From positions 3,544,105-3,608,104 of the forward strand of contig NC_009253.1 of assembly GCF_000016165.1 (NCBI RefSeq): DNA of 64,000 nucleotides, in the 5' to 3' direction. Positions 8,211 to 18,007 of this stretch are shown one piece after another. A program made the translations under genes and the position numbers. This DNA comes from Desulforamulus reducens MI-1. GTDB lineage: Bacteria > Bacillota > Desulfotomaculia > Desulfotomaculales > Desulfotomaculaceae. The notes under the pieces were generated by a model. The model searched no databases, was not told the DNA's origin, and worked only from the letters and a program-made list of their open reading frames with translations. Numbering within the stretch: the first letter of the stretch is position 1; each line of letters opens with the position of its first letter.

Positions 8211-9053
8211 TCAAAGGATTTCCTGTGTGCAGTTAAGTGCAATACCCAGAGGTGTTACAAACATGGGATTTTGCGGTTTATAAGTGGGAAGGTTGGTTTG
8301 TTTGGCGATAATATCTTCGATTCCTTCCAGACAACAGGTTCCACCTACCAGATAGATTTCTTTTACTTGATGTTTAGTTACGTGGCGACTGATAATAGAT
8401 GAGACCTTTTCAATGACAGGTCGTAATACAGGAATCAATTCCCTATGGTTTTTGAAATCCCGCTTATATTGATCAGCTTGGTCAAAACTCAATTTATATG
8501 CACCGGCAATAACCAGAGAAAAGTGAGTGCCACCTGTAGCTTCATCGGCAACATAGATCACTTTGCCTTCTTTAAGGATGGAAATCCCCGTAGTGCCGCC
8601 ACCAATATCGACAATGGCACCATCTTTAATCTTAAGTGCAGCATTGGCAGCCGTCGGTTCATCCAACAGGTTGGTAATTTCGAAACCTGCTCCCTGTACC
8701 ACATGTTTAATAGCTCCTGAGTCAAGGCTAAAGGTGCCCGGAGGAAGCGCCGCTGCTGCATAAATCAGTTCTGTACCAAGTTTCTGTTCCAGTTCTTGTT
8801 TTAATTCTTTGACTATACGAATAGCACCAATATAGTCCACCACCATACCATCTTTAACCACACTGGCAAAACGGTAGGCACCGGCAACAGGCTGATAATT
8901 CTCATCAAGGACTGCCAGTACAATATAGGCTGTTCCCAGGTCAACACCGGTGTAATAAACCGAGGACTTATTCAATATAGGTTTTTTAATAACTTTCTCA
9001 AAATCACGTACAAGTTGATCGCAGTATTGAAAAGCTGAATTTACCCTTTGCAT
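8211..9053 (-). CDS. eutJ: EutJ-like actin/Hsp70-fold protein
   Basis: 280 aa. ATPase-fold motifs are clear: YYTGVDLGTAYIVLAVLD (phosphate 1), DIGGGTTGISILKEG (phosphate 2) and IYLVGGTCCLEGIE (adenosine). EutJ is a shell-associated chaperone-like protein of ethanolamine and related microcompartments, with an unproven role in protecting or reactivating the enzymes. I chose ATG 9051-9053, with GGGAGG seven bases upstream, rather than the longer GTG frame from 9071. The start lies inside the end of the EutT-like gene. Confidence 0.9.
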   Translation of the reverse strand: MQRVNSAFQYCDQLVRDFEKVIKKPILNKSSVYYTGVDLGTAYIVLAVLDENYQPVAGAYRFASVVKDGMVVDYIGAIRIVKELKQELEQKLGTELIYAAAALPPGTFSLDSGAIKHVVQGAGFEITNLLDEPTAANAALKIKDGAIVDIGGGTTGISILKEGKVIYVADEATGGTHFSLVIAGAYKLSFDQADQYKRDFKNHRELIPVLRPVIEKVSSIISRHVTKHQVKEIYLVGGTCCLEGIEDIIAKQTNLPTYKPQNPMFVTPLGIALNCTQEIL

Positions 9054-9712
9054 TTTTTTCCTCCCAGACACTTCCGCATCATCATGCAGAGTATGTTAAT
9101 GATCAGATTGACCGCATCAATCAGGTCTTGCCGTGAACAGACTTGCTTCTCCTCGTTCCAATAGGTTTCCAAAATGGCCAGTTCGACATCCCGGAGAGAA
9201 GCGCGCAAGTGATTTAACAAAGCAATCTCTTTTCCATTTTCCAATCCCACGTGAAACTCACTGATCTCAACGTATTTTTCCAGATTCTCGGATCGTTTTA
9301 TGATTTCTTCTTCTGACCATCCCCAGAATTGAATTTTGTCCGGGGCTTTCTGTTCCCGTTCAGCGTTTCGCACGTTTCGGAAGCATTTGCCCAGTGCCAT
9401 GACTTCTTCTGACAGGACAGCGTCTCCAGAGCGTAAAATATCTGCGGCAATTAGGAGAAAATAAGCTTCTATGCGGTCCATTCTTCCACGCAATCTTAAG
9501 GCGCACCAGTTTTCCCGTGCCTGTGCCTGATTGGATTCGTTGGTATTTGATTTCTTGCCCTCACTACACTGAGCCTGTACCAGTTTGACTCGTTTGTCTA
9601 CAAGAAATTGGCGGGCTCCTGGTGTAATCTTTGTATTTGGCTCCAGCACATAAGAATCAAAGGGTTCTGTTTTATATAAAGCCCGCAATTCTATTTCGGT
9701 GATGAATTTCAC
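9041..9712 (-). CDS. EutT-like protein lacking the metal-binding motif
   Basis: 223 aa. The N-terminus (FITEIELRALY ... LEPNTKITPGARQFLVDKRV) and the C-terminal part (SEEEIIKRSENLEKYV, ALLNHLRASLRDVELAILETY) resemble EutT, the ATP:cobalamin adenosyltransferase of ethanolamine microcompartments. The His/Cys metal motif of EutT (HX11CCX2C) is not present: only isolated cysteines are seen. Since the signature enzyme here needs no B12, this protein has probably been reused, perhaps as a structural or cargo adaptor. Function unknown. It overlaps eutJ by 13 bases. Confidence 0.75.
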   Translation of the reverse strand: MKFITEIELRALYKTEPFDSYVLEPNTKITPGARQFLVDKRVKLVQAQCSEGKKSNTNESNQAQARENWCALRLRGRMDRIEAYFLLIAADILRSGDAVLSEEVMALGKCFRNVRNAEREQKAPDKIQFWGWSEEEIIKRSENLEKYVEISEFHVGLENGKEIALLNHLRASLRDVELAILETYWNEEKQVCSRQDLIDAVNLIINILCMMMRKCLGGKKCKG

Positions 9713-9810
9713 TACCTCACCCCACCCTTCCTGAAATCCCCTCTTACCAAATTTCCCATCGACTCATTGCTGAAGCGAAAAATACAGAGAATATATATAT
9801 ATTAAGAACC

Positions 9811-10266
9811 TCAATTTTTTTTAGATGATTCTTGTTGTCCAATTAAATAGTCTTTTAAAGCTTCTACACCCGTATTGTCTTTTAAAGAAATCCAAAAGTA
9901 AGGTTCTAAAACCCCTATTCTTTTTAACTGTTGAATACAAAGTTTGGCATTATGCGGAGCCAAATCAATCTTGTTAATCACTCCAATGACGGGACAATTA
10001 AAGGATTTCGCAAAACCCGGCGGATATACTTCAGTGAGTCTGGATTGATCAACAAGCATGAGCACATGGGACGCGGTTTGTGCTGTCGCAATCAGATATC
10101 TGTACATAGAAGCGTTTTCAATATATGAGCCCGGTGTGTCAATGGTATTTTTTCCATAAATAACATCCTGGGTTTTTTTTAATGGTCTGGCGGAATCATT
10201 TAAAACATTGGTCAGGCTGGATTTGCCAGATTGGGTTGGTCCAACCACCATGATTCGCTTTTTCAT
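9811..10266 (-). CDS. eutP: EutP/PduV-type small GTPase
   Basis: 151 aa. Walker [10 protein letters not shown] at residues 9-17, G3-like DTPGSYIEN and G4 NKID are all visible. EutP/PduV proteins associate with microcompartments; PduV binds the outside of the shell, and EutP has been reported to have acetate kinase activity. Its start overlaps the stop of the upstream permuted shell gene by 4 bases. Length is normal for the family. Confidence 0.92.
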   Translation of the reverse strand: MKKRIMVVGPTQSGKSSLTNVLNDSARPLKKTQDVIYGKNTIDTPGSYIENASMYRYLIATAQTASHVLMLVDQSRLTEVYPPGFAKSFNCPVIGVINKIDLAPHNAKLCIQQLKRIGVLEPYFWISLKDNTGVEALKDYLIGQQESSKKN

Positions 10267-10616
10267 GTGCGTGTAATCTTGGCAGGCGTGAAGCCTAACA
10301 GTTTTTCCAAGGTGTCATTAATGGCAATCATAGCTGCTTCGACACTTGCCACATCTCCTGATATCACTAGGGATCCTGTAAAACGATCAAGAAAGCCTAT
10401 CTCTACGTCTGATGTCTTGGTTGCAATATCAGCTGCTATAATTGCCGTCTCACAGGGAGTTAGGGTTGAAATTCCAATGGCTCCTGTTTCTTCAATTCCC
10501 AGACGTTCATATATGTCTTGTACGGGCGAAGCTATGATGTGCGCCAGAGTAACTTGCTTGCCCGGCACATATTCCTGGATGATACGTTTTCTGTCAAATT
10601 CATCTGCTGCACTCAT
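10263..10616 (-). CDS. EutS/PduU-type circularly permuted BMC-H shell protein
   Basis: 117 aa. The N-terminal strand segment ([20 protein letters not shown]) followed by [21 protein letters not shown] and the ending [18 protein letters not shown] mark the permuted BMC fold of EutS, PduU and related proteins, whose N-termini form a small barrel over the hexamer pore. Lies 27 bases after cutD and 4 bases overlapping eutP, so it is in the same operon. Confidence 0.92.
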   Translation of the reverse strand: MSAADEFDRKRIIQEYVPGKQVTLAHIIASPVQDIYERLGIEETGAIGISTLTPCETAIIAADIATKTSDVEIGFLDRFTGSLVISGDVASVEAAMIAINDTLEKLLGFTPAKITRT

Positions 10617-10643
10617 AAAATCCCCCCGTCCGTTATATCTCTT

Positions 10644-11600
10644 TTAATGCCTGATGACTTCCACTTGTAAGTCATAACCTTTTATAAACTCTTCAATTTT
10701 ATCCAACTCTTCTTCTTTGAAACTCAAATCTTCAGTAATGGCGTATTTCATGTCCAATTGCTTGTATTTGTTAATACCCAATTTATGATAAGGAAGCAAG
10801 TCAATGCCTAGAAAGTTTTTGTAGTACTTGAAGTCTTGTAGAAATTCCAGGGTTCTGCGAATAGTGTCTTCGCCATCATTTAATCCCCTGATAAGGGGCA
10901 TCCTGACCTTGACATTAGACCCACGTCGTATAAGTTCCGTTAGGTTATCCAGAATGCGTTCATTGCGCACTCCCGTAAGTTCATAATGTCGATCAGAATC
11001 TATATGCTTAATATCATACAGAAACAAATCAGTAAACTGGGCTATCATAAGCAGGGAGTCCAGTTTTGCATATCCAGAAGTTTCAATGGCTGTGTGGATC
11101 CCCATTCTTTTACATTCCGTCAGCAGGTTGGTGGCAAATTCCGGCTGTGCCGTGACTTCGCCTCCCCCAAGAGTGACTCCTCCACCTGAACTGTGGTAGA
11201 AGAGCACATCTTGTTGGATGATTTCCAAGACTTCGGAAATGGTTTTATCCGAGCCGACAATGGACAGTGCCTGTTTAGGACAAGCTGTTTCACACTTTCG
11301 GCAGCCCACACAGTCAATGCTTCTGTTAACTTTATGCCTGGGGCTTTCTTCATCCAGGAAATAATGTAGTTGGACGGGACAAACATGAGTACAGTTACCA
11401 CAGTTAATGCACAAATCTTCTTTGTACATGACTTGATATTTTCTTTCAAGTCCCTCGGGATTAGAACACCATTTGCATCTCAGGGGACACCCTTTGAAAA
11501 ATATTAATGTTCTAACGCCCGGTCCATCATAGATGGAATATTTCTGGACATTGAAGATTCTCGCTTTTCTTTCTAAGATACTGCCAGTATCAGTAGTCAT
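10644..11600 (-). CDS. cutD: Choline TMA-lyase activating enzyme (radical SAM)
   Basis: 318 aa. It installs the glycyl radical on CutC using S-adenosylmethionine. Motifs in order: YSIYDGPGVRT, the radical-SAM cysteines CPLRCKWC, two extra ferredoxin-like clusters (CINCGNCTHVCP and CVGCRKCETACP), and SGGGVTLGGGEV, the SAM-binding GGE motif. This is the usual layout of glycyl-radical activases of the CutD/HpdA/BssD class. ATG 11598-11600 has AAGGGGG upstream, preferred to the ATG at 11621. It lies just downstream of cutC, separated by a palindromic repeat. Confidence 0.95.
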   Translation of the reverse strand: MTTDTGSILERKARIFNVQKYSIYDGPGVRTLIFFKGCPLRCKWCSNPEGLERKYQVMYKEDLCINCGNCTHVCPVQLHYFLDEESPRHKVNRSIDCVGCRKCETACPKQALSIVGSDKTISEVLEIIQQDVLFYHSSGGGVTLGGGEVTAQPEFATNLLTECKRMGIHTAIETSGYAKLDSLLMIAQFTDLFLYDIKHIDSDRHYELTGVRNERILDNLTELIRRGSNVKVRMPLIRGLNDGEDTIRRTLEFLQDFKYYKNFLGIDLLPYHKLGINKYKQLDMKYAITEDLSFKEEELDKIEEFIKGYDLQVEVIRH

Positions 11601-11615
11601 ATTGTCCCCCTTGTT

Positions 11616-11694
11616 CGTCATTGTGAGGAGCGTAGCGACGTGGCAATCCAGAAAATCGTCCTACTGGATTGCTTCGCATACGCTCGCAATGACG
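11616..11694. repeat. Palindromic repeat element between cutC and cutD
   Basis: A near-perfect long palindrome: CGTCATTGTGAG at the left and CTCGCAATGACG at the right, with inner arms GGCAATCCAG and CTGGATTGC. This matches a well-known class of dispersed bacterial palindromes (CGTCATTGCGAG...CTCGCAATGACG). On RNA it would form a strong hairpin between the two coding regions and could set the cutC:cutD ratio or mark an mRNA processing point. Confidence 0.8.
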
Positions 11695-11710
11695 GGTCGT
11701 TTTACCTTAC

Positions 11711-14254
11711 TTAAAAATGCTCTAACACAGTTCTACTAATAATTTCATCCTGTACTTCCTTGCACAGCTCTACAAAGTATGCGCTATACCCAGCAACACG
11801 AATAATCAAGTCTCGATACTTGTCCGGTTCCAGTTGGGCTTTCTTCAAAACTTCATTATCAACATAGCTAAATTGCATCTGCCCATTGCCGAGAATGGAT
11901 GCTGTTCTAAGCAAGGTAATTAGGCCATTTTCTCCTTCAGGCGTTTCCAAAATACCACGTAACAGTTTAAAGTTGTGCACCATACCAATATTCATGGACT
12001 CGTTGCTCAACTTACTAACTGATTTAATGATGGCTGTGGGTCCCAATTTATCTGCACCCTGTGTCGGGCTGATACCGTCTGACAGGGGGGCCCAGGCAAG
12101 CCTTCCGTTTGCTGACGCACCAGTAATTTCCCCGATAGGGGTGTTGTTGGAAATGGAAAGGGTTCCATGGGAAAAGTGCGAATACAACATTTTAAATGTG
12201 TTATGAACCCGTTCAGTCCAAGTGATAAGATCTGCTGCAATTTCATCAACATAGTCATCATCATTTCCGTATTTAGGTGCATTCAGGCAATCTGTCCGAA
12301 TGGTTTCGTAGCCTTCAAAATTTGCATCCAAGGCGTCTCGGATTTGCTTTAAAGTATACTTCTTGTCATCAAAAACCAACTTTTTAATGGCCGCCATAGA
12401 ATCAGCATAGGTTCCGAGACCTGAGAAGATAAGCCCGGGGCCACTATTGACAAGAGCTCCGCCGTGTGTAACATCGGTGCCTTTTTCCATACAACCCTCT
12501 ACCAGCAGTGACATGAGTGGTTTGGGGGCAAGTTCTCTGTGAACCCGCTGGCTGATAATGGTACCGATGGCAGACATGCGGATAATATGTTCAATTTGTT
12601 TTTTGCAGGCAGCATCAAATTCTTCATAAGTCTTGAAATTGTCAAGATCTCCAGTGTCAATGCCTTGCAAAGTACCATGCCATTTCATGATGCCACGCCT
12701 AAGAACAAATTCTATGGCAATGGGCCATTGGGTATAACCAGTGGATGTCCACTGATAAATTCTGCCGGATTTTTGTGGTTCCACGCAACCCATGAGGCAA
12801 TAATCCCGTGCATCTTCAATGCCAAAGCCCTTGGCCAACATCATTTTGATATGAGAATCATCAAAGTGGCAGGCAGGGAATCCAAGGCCAGCTTTAACAA
12901 CATCTACGATTTTCTTTAAATATTTTTGTGGTGATTTGTTATGAATCCGGCAAGCCAGAGAAGGTTGATACATCTTGGTAAAACGAACGGCATCCATGAT
13001 CAAATAAGTGAGATCATTGGTTGCATCGCCACCGGTTCTCTTCTGTCCTCCTACAGTGCAGTTGACAAAGGGTTGATAGCCGGCAAAATATTTTGCTCCC
13101 AGTTCACTGGACAGCCACATAACTTCAGAGCATTTAATAATAAAACAACTCAACAGTTCAAAGGCTTCCAGTTTGTTCATACGGCCAGCATCCATGTCGG
13201 CCTTGAACATGGGATAAATATATTGATCCAAGCGTCCCAGGGAGATACCGGTCTGGTTTTCTTCCACCACAAACAAGGATTCCAGTGTCCAGATAGACTG
13301 TAGTGCTTCATGGAAGGTACGGGGCGGATTAGCCGGTACATGAGTCAAAATATCGGAAATCTTGTAAAGTTCTTTCTGTCGATTTGCATCATGCTCTCTG
13401 GCAGCCAGTTCCCTTGCATAATCAGAAAGCCGTTTGGCATAAGCCAAAATGCCATCACAAGTCTCAATTTCTGCTTTATAGAAGTAAATCTTATCAATAT
13501 CCTCAGGGTTTTCCATGGATAATTTGCTTAATCTTTCGACGGCTTCCTGTCTTACACCGTTAATGCCTTTTTTAATCAGGATAATATCATAACCTGGGCA
13601 GGTGTCGCCGCCGCCATTTACCTGATGGTAAGAAAGATCACTGACAAAAGCTTCGCCTGTAAATGACCATAGGCCTGCTTCTTCATATTGATTCTGACAA
13701 ACTTCATCCAAACTCTTACCTTCCCAGTAGGGGAAAATCTCCTCCCGTAAAATCCGCTTGTCCTCTTCACTGATTTCAAAGGGATCCTGAGGTCTGGTAG
13801 ACATGGTATCCAATTCATCCCGAATCCATCTCCAGGCAATATCCGGGGATACAGCGCCGGCTCTCGGTTTCCCGCAGGGATGTCCAACAATCAGTTCATC
13901 CTTTTGAATAACCAGGGGAGCTGTCTCGCAGGCTTTTCTAAAGCACTTGGCCCGCAGAAGAATCTTTGGTAAACCTGGGTTTTCTTTCGTCACTTGGGTG
14001 AAAGCTATGGCCCGATAGATACTGACACTGGGTTTAACCTTTAAATAATTTGCCCGTAGCCGTTCCAAACGCGGCGTTAGTCCTGTTATTTCTCCTTCAT
14101 ACACAGGAGATTTTTTCTCACTGGACGTTGCAGGACTGTTTGCGGACAGTTCCTTGGAAATGCCCTGGAACAGCTTCATGATGGCAGCTGTTTCTTCCGG
14201 GGACAAATTCTTTGTTGCATCCGCAAATTTATTGGAAAATTCTTTGATGTCCAA
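11711..14254 (-). CDS. cutC: Choline trimethylamine-lyase (glycyl radical enzyme)
   Basis: 847 aa. It splits choline to trimethylamine and acetaldehyde. All key residues are visible and sit one position after the numbering of the Desulfovibrio enzyme: Tyr209 and Asp217 in [16 protein letters not shown], Cys490 and Glu492 in CLMGCVEPQ, and the radical Gly822 in RVAGYSA. The GCVEP form distinguishes CutC from pyruvate formate-lyase and glycerol dehydratase. The first 40 residues form a helical extension plus linker, likely an encapsulation signal. Start is TTG with AAGGAGG. The short form is that of type-1 loci, not the long enterobacterial form. Confidence 0.97.
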   Translation of the reverse strand: MDIKEFSNKFADATKNLSPEETAAIMKLFQGISKELSANSPATSSEKKSPVYEGEITGLTPRLERLRANYLKVKPSVSIYRAIAFTQVTKENPGLPKILLRAKCFRKACETAPLVIQKDELIVGHPCGKPRAGAVSPDIAWRWIRDELDTMSTRPQDPFEISEEDKRILREEIFPYWEGKSLDEVCQNQYEEAGLWSFTGEAFVSDLSYHQVNGGGDTCPGYDIILIKKGINGVRQEAVERLSKLSMENPEDIDKIYFYKAEIETCDGILAYAKRLSDYARELAAREHDANRQKELYKISDILTHVPANPPRTFHEALQSIWTLESLFVVEENQTGISLGRLDQYIYPMFKADMDAGRMNKLEAFELLSCFIIKCSEVMWLSSELGAKYFAGYQPFVNCTVGGQKRTGGDATNDLTYLIMDAVRFTKMYQPSLACRIHNKSPQKYLKKIVDVVKAGLGFPACHFDDSHIKMMLAKGFGIEDARDYCLMGCVEPQKSGRIYQWTSTGYTQWPIAIEFVLRRGIMKWHGTLQGIDTGDLDNFKTYEEFDAACKKQIEHIIRMSAIGTIISQRVHRELAPKPLMSLLVEGCMEKGTDVTHGGALVNSGPGLIFSGLGTYADSMAAIKKLVFDDKKYTLKQIRDALDANFEGYETIRTDCLNAPKYGNDDDYVDEIAADLITWTERVHNTFKMLYSHFSHGTLSISNNTPIGEITGASANGRLAWAPLSDGISPTQGADKLGPTAIIKSVSKLSNESMNIGMVHNFKLLRGILETPEGENGLITLLRTASILGNGQMQFSYVDNEVLKKAQLEPDKYRDLIIRVAGYSAYFVELCKEVQDEIISRTVLEHF

Positions 14255-14307
14255 CTTTCTTTCCTCCTTCTTACTTAATTCAGCAGGATAAGTTTCTAAT
14301 TGATATC

Positions 14308-15444
14308 TTAAAATGATTTTTGATAGATACCGATCAGATCTTCTCTGGACGGTTTTCTAGGATTGGTGGGGGTACACCGATCATGGAGGGCTAGATCAAC
14401 CATTTTGTCCAGTTCATTCTCAAATTTACTTTTATCAATTCCCAACTCTCGAATGCCCTTGGGAATGCCCAGGGATTTTTTCAAATCCTTGACGGCCTGC
14501 ATGAAATTTATCGTTCCTTCCCGATACGTCCGAGCAGGCAGTTGCATCGCAGCGGCCAATTTTGCGTATTTTTCAGCTACATATCTACTGTCATTGCTGT
14601 TCAAATTAGCATTATATTCAATGACTGCGCTCAGTAGGAGCGCATTGGACCGTCCGTGGGAAATATGAAAAGTTGCTCCCAAAGCATGGGCTAAGCTGTG
14701 GTTGATCCCCAGACTCGCATTTGTAAAAGCCATACCCGCTAAGCAAGATGCCTTTTGAATACGTTCTCTGGCACAGGAATTGTTCGTGTCGTTGTATAAA
14801 GTCTTGAGATTCTCAAAAATTAATTGGACTGCCTTCTCCGCAAGGGCATCTGTACAAATGGTTGCCTCCGTAGAAACATAGGCCTCGATGGCATGTACCA
14901 AAGCATCTATACCAGTATCTGCCACCACAGGCTGGGGAACATGCTGGATACAAGTGGAATCAAGTATGGCTATATCCGGAGCCATCCACTCATCTACAAT
15001 GCACACCTTTTCACCTTCCGCAGTAATGACGGAGAAATTAGTCACTTCAGATCCAGTACCACTTGTGGAAGGAATGGCAATAAATAGTGGTTTCTTGAAT
15101 TCCTCCCCGGCGGCTTTTCTGAACTGCCACAAGGAATATATAATGCCCTTGGCAGCATCAATGACAGAGCCCCCACCCAAAGCAACGATGGTATCTGCTT
15201 GGGTTTCCAGGTATCTCTTCATACCTGCGGCAATGACTTTTACATCTGGGTCAGGGCGTACTTCCGTAAAAATAGTAGACTTTATCCCTGTTTCATTGAG
15301 ATAATCTATAGTTTTTTGGAGGTAGCCTAACTTCTCCATAATAGAATCAGAAACAATAAACGCACAGGAGCCTTTGATTTCTTTGAGAAATTCCATGGAT
15401 CCCTCATTAAAATAAATCTTGGGTTTAATGACAAATGTTTTCAA
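14308..15444 (-). CDS. cutO: Iron-containing alcohol dehydrogenase
   Basis: 378 aa, group III Fe-dependent ADH. The NAD-binding [11 protein letters not shown] and metal-binding histidines ([32 protein letters not shown]) are present. It should reduce acetaldehyde to ethanol and regenerate NAD for the aldehyde dehydrogenase. I chose TTG 15442-15444, preceded by TTGAGGTGG, giving [16 protein letters not shown]; the longer frame to 15492 would overlap the upstream gene. It sits between cutC and the second aldehyde dehydrogenase. Confidence 0.92.
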   Translation of the reverse strand: MKTFVIKPKIYFNEGSMEFLKEIKGSCAFIVSDSIMEKLGYLQKTIDYLNETGIKSTIFTEVRPDPDVKVIAAGMKRYLETQADTIVALGGGSVIDAAKGIIYSLWQFRKAAGEEFKKPLFIAIPSTSGTGSEVTNFSVITAEGEKVCIVDEWMAPDIAILDSTCIQHVPQPVVADTGIDALVHAIEAYVSTEATICTDALAEKAVQLIFENLKTLYNDTNNSCARERIQKASCLAGMAFTNASLGINHSLAHALGATFHISHGRSNALLLSAVIEYNANLNSNDSRYVAEKYAKLAAAMQLPARTYREGTINFMQAVKDLKKSLGIPKGIRELGIDKSKFENELDKMVDLALHDRCTPTNPRKPSREDLIGIYQKSF

Positions 15445-15457
15445 TACCGCTGCCACC

Positions 15458-16957
15458 TCAATTGTACTTAAGTTGCTCAAGTAATTTTTCAAGCAACTCT
15501 TTCAAATCATGCGTGCTTTCAATGGAACTCTGATTGACGGAGCAACTCGTCCCGCTTGTTTCAGCAACTTCTGCCAGGTGCACACCATTGGTTATATCCT
15601 CCAACTGCCGCACACCATAGCCGACTTTTCGGATATTAATTAAGTTCATTGGCGAGACATTATCAGAAGTAAACCCACCACCTGCTGCGCCGCAACCCAA
15701 GGTTAATGCCGGAAAGAGATTGGTTGTCGCTCCAATACCCCCTAATGTGGCGGGAGTATTCACCAGCACTCTTGATACTGGTTTTTTTATGGCAAATTCT
15801 CGAATCACATTCTCATTATTCGAGTGAATAACCAAGGTATGTCCCCGACCCTCATTTACAAGCAATTCTATGCATTTTTCACAGGCATTCATCCAGTCCT
15901 TTTCTACGTAAAATGCCAGAACCGGGCAAAGTTTTTCTCTTGAATAAGGATTGGTGGGAGACACATATTTTTGTTCTGAAATCAATACTTTGGTATCTTC
16001 AGGAACACACAGGCCGATTCGCCGTGCCAACTCTATAGCCGATTTTCCGACAATTTCCGGATTTATACTGCCATCACGATGGAAAAAAAACTTACTGAGC
16101 CTTTCCGATTCCAAGACTGACAAGAAATAAGCTCCCTTTCTCCTAAGCTCTTGTCTTACTTCATCGGCAATACAGTCCTCTGCAACAATGGATTGTTCCG
16201 AAGCTGAGACAATTCCATTATCGAAGGTTCGGCTGGCAATAATATCTGCTACGGCCTTTTTTATGTCGGCTGAACGTTCAATAAAGGCGGGTCCGTTACC
16301 CGGGCCGCCATAAATGGTCGGTTTCCCGGAGGCATGCGCTGCCCTGACCATCTTGGGCACACCCGTAACCAGAATAAGCGATGTGTCTTTGTGGTTCATC
16401 AAGGCAACCGTACCGTCAGTGGCCAGTGTTCGCAAATATCCGATGGCGCCACTTGGCAATCCACTTGCTTCAGCCGCCCGTATCAGTATATCAAGCACTT
16501 TGCCAATGGTTTTTTTGGCCTTAGGATGAGGAGAAAAAACAATAGCATTACCTGATTTTATGGCAAGCAGCGCTTTATATATTGTAGTGGATGCAGGGTT
16601 GGTTGAAGGAGGCAGCGCGACAATCACTCCAACGGGTACGCCAATATCCATGGTTTTGTTTTCTTTGTCTTCGCCAATAATACCGACAACTTTCATGTCC
16701 CTGATTTTCTTATAGAGAAAATCACTGGCAAAAATATTTTTGACAAGCTTGTCCTGCCATTTACCAAATCCTGTTTCTTTGTGGGACATAATGGCAAGTT
16801 CTTTGGCCTGCTTATACACTGCTTCAGCCATATGACCAACAATTTTATCTAGTTTTTCCTGAGGAAAAGTTGCCAGTATCTTTTGTGCTTCCCGGGCGTT
16901 TTCCACAAGAATCCGAGCCTCTTGGACGGAGAGTAAATCATTGTCAATTCTATTCAT
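15458..16957 (-). CDS. Aldehyde dehydrogenase paralogue with Ser at catalytic Cys position
   Basis: 499 aa, same family and layout as the enzyme at 2804-4282 (LTLGCGAAGGGFTSDNVSPMNL end, C-terminal helix STHDLKELLEKLLEQLKY). The motif that carries the nucleophile reads NGIVSASEQ instead of NGTICASEQ: residue 251 is serine (TCA, bases 16205-16207). Without this cysteine it should not make a thiohemiacetal, so it may be inactive, act on another reaction, or be a structural or scaffold partner. Corresponds by position to CutB. The nucleotide-binding region is intact. ATG start with GGAGGGAG upstream. Confidence 0.9.
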   Translation of the reverse strand: MNRIDNDLLSVQEARILVENAREAQKILATFPQEKLDKIVGHMAEAVYKQAKELAIMSHKETGFGKWQDKLVKNIFASDFLYKKIRDMKVVGIIGEDKENKTMDIGVPVGVIVALPPSTNPASTTIYKALLAIKSGNAIVFSPHPKAKKTIGKVLDILIRAAEASGLPSGAIGYLRTLATDGTVALMNHKDTSLILVTGVPKMVRAAHASGKPTIYGGPGNGPAFIERSADIKKAVADIIASRTFDNGIVSASEQSIVAEDCIADEVRQELRRKGAYFLSVLESERLSKFFFHRDGSINPEIVGKSAIELARRIGLCVPEDTKVLISEQKYVSPTNPYSREKLCPVLAFYVEKDWMNACEKCIELLVNEGRGHTLVIHSNNENVIREFAIKKPVSRVLVNTPATLGGIGATTNLFPALTLGCGAAGGGFTSDNVSPMNLINIRKVGYGVRQLEDITNGVHLAEVAETSGTSCSVNQSSIESTHDLKELLEKLLEQLKYN

Positions 16958-17012
16958 ATCTCAGTCACTCCCTCCTTTCCGCTGGCAGAATTAGGCTTAA
17001 CAAATGCGTTGT

Positions 17013-17303
17013 TTAATAGTCAAGAGAGTATCTGGCGATAATCTTTTCTATATCCGGATGCGGCCTGGCAATAACAAGGGAGCTATAGATCTTCCCCACC
17101 TTGCTGGCTTCTTTGATACCCGCCTCTACAGCCGCTTTCACCGCTCCCACGTCACCACGAACCACGACGGAAATATAACCAGAAGCCACATTTTCATAAC
17201 CAATCAATTCAACATCCGCAGCCTTGCACATGGCATCCGCAGCTTCTAGCACTGAAACCAAGCCAAAAGTTTCTATGAACCCCAATGCATCATTTTTCTC
17301 CAC
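17013..17303 (-). CDS. BMC-H hexameric shell protein
   Basis: 96 aa standard BMC domain: DALGFIETFGLVSVLEAADA, ELIGYENVASGYISVVVRGD, VIARPHPDIEKI. The pore segment differs from the other hexamers (NVASGY). GTG start with AAGGAG upstream. The first ten codons are also present, without the rest of the gene, at 19156-19185, as part of a 370-bp direct repeat, showing that the duplication breakpoint lies inside this gene. Confidence 0.94.
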   Translation of the reverse strand: MEKNDALGFIETFGLVSVLEAADAMCKAADVELIGYENVASGYISVVVRGDVGAVKAAVEAGIKEASKVGKIYSSLVIARPHPDIEKIIARYSLDY

Positions 17304-17648
17304 GCGGATTCTCCTTCCAAAATAGTCAATGTCTATTCCGCATCGATGTCATGTTTCGAAACAATCTTGCCTACCCGGCTGATGGGGCGCGGCATGACAT
17401 GGGCGGCTGTCAGTTCGCCAATGGCTGCTGCCGCTGCTGCACCACTTTCTACAGCTGACCTCACTGCTGCCACATCGCCTTTAACCATGACCGTGACCAG
17501 CGTGGAACCTATATTTTATAGGAAACAAGAGTAACGTCAGCAGTTTTACACATGACATCCGCTGCATGAATTGCCGGGACCATACCTCTTGTTTCAATAA
17601 GGCCCAATGCTTCTTCTCCAAAGTATTCCATCGAAACAGCTCCTATTT
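17274..17648. repeat. Direct repeat, left copy (about 370 bp)
   Basis: Nearly identical to 19156-19531: the same start of the 17013 shell gene, the intergenic stretch, and a full BMC-H gene. Only a few substitutions and one missing base (after 17517) separate the copies. The two copies flank the 88-aa gene and the DMT transporter. Confidence 0.92.
17333..17631 (-). pseudogene. Frameshifted copy of BMC-H shell gene
   Basis: Almost the same as the intact gene at 19215-19514, but one base is missing after 17517 (TATATTTTATAGG against TATATTTTCATAGG). From ATG 17629-17631 the reading frame gives MEYFGEEALGLIETRG... and stops after 41 residues; the rest continues in another frame. Either a real recent loss of function in one of two duplicates or an assembly error in a repeat. 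A His/Tyr difference (GCATGAATT against GCATAAATT) also separates the copies. Confidence 0.85.
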
Positions 17649-17736
17649 TCGCATTACTCCACTAGTCAACCCACTTATTCAACTTCAGTCAGGAACCACT
17701 CGCAAATGCCGTCCCTGCCCCAAAAAAGAACTATGA

Positions 17737-18003
17737 CTAATTGGGGATGTACTTGTTTATGGTTGCCGCTCCTTCTTCATGGGCGCGGTAATATACTTTC
17801 AGTTCTCCCTTTTCATCAAGCTCGTATCTTGTTTCCTCCAGGAGTCCATTGGCCTCACCTGTCATAATGGCTTCAATGACAGCTGGTTTTTTCAATGCTT
17901 TGAAATGGCCGTATTCACCTTTTAACGCTTCGATCACGTCGTCAGCACAGGCTTCCTTCACCTTTGTAAAATGCTTTAAAATAGCGTAATTCAGTGGTTT
18001 CAT
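17737..18003 (-). CDS. Small protein of unknown function next to transporter
   Basis: 88 aa, not recognised with certainty. It looks like a small winged-helix fold: helices (NYAILKHFTKVKEACADDVIEAL, YGHFKALKKPAVIEAIMTGEANGLL) followed by a charged beta hairpin (ETRYELDEKGELKVYYRA). Four bases after the transporter stop, so co-transcribed with it. Both lie between the two copies of a direct repeat and are richer in G+C than the surroundings. Confidence 0.7.
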   Translation of the reverse strand: MKPLNYAILKHFTKVKEACADDVIEALKGEYGHFKALKKPAVIEAIMTGEANGLLEETRYELDEKGELKVYYRAHEEGAATINKYIPN

Positions 18004-18007
18004 TGGC

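Noticed and set aside
9041..9712. Functional cobalamin adenosyltransferase
   Set aside because: The His/Cys metal motif is missing and the locus has no B12-dependent enzyme.
11711..14254. Pyruvate formate-lyase or glycerol/propanediol dehydratase
   Set aside because: GCVEPQ with Tyr209/Asp217 is the choline-lyase pattern, and the activase and BMC partners fit CutC.
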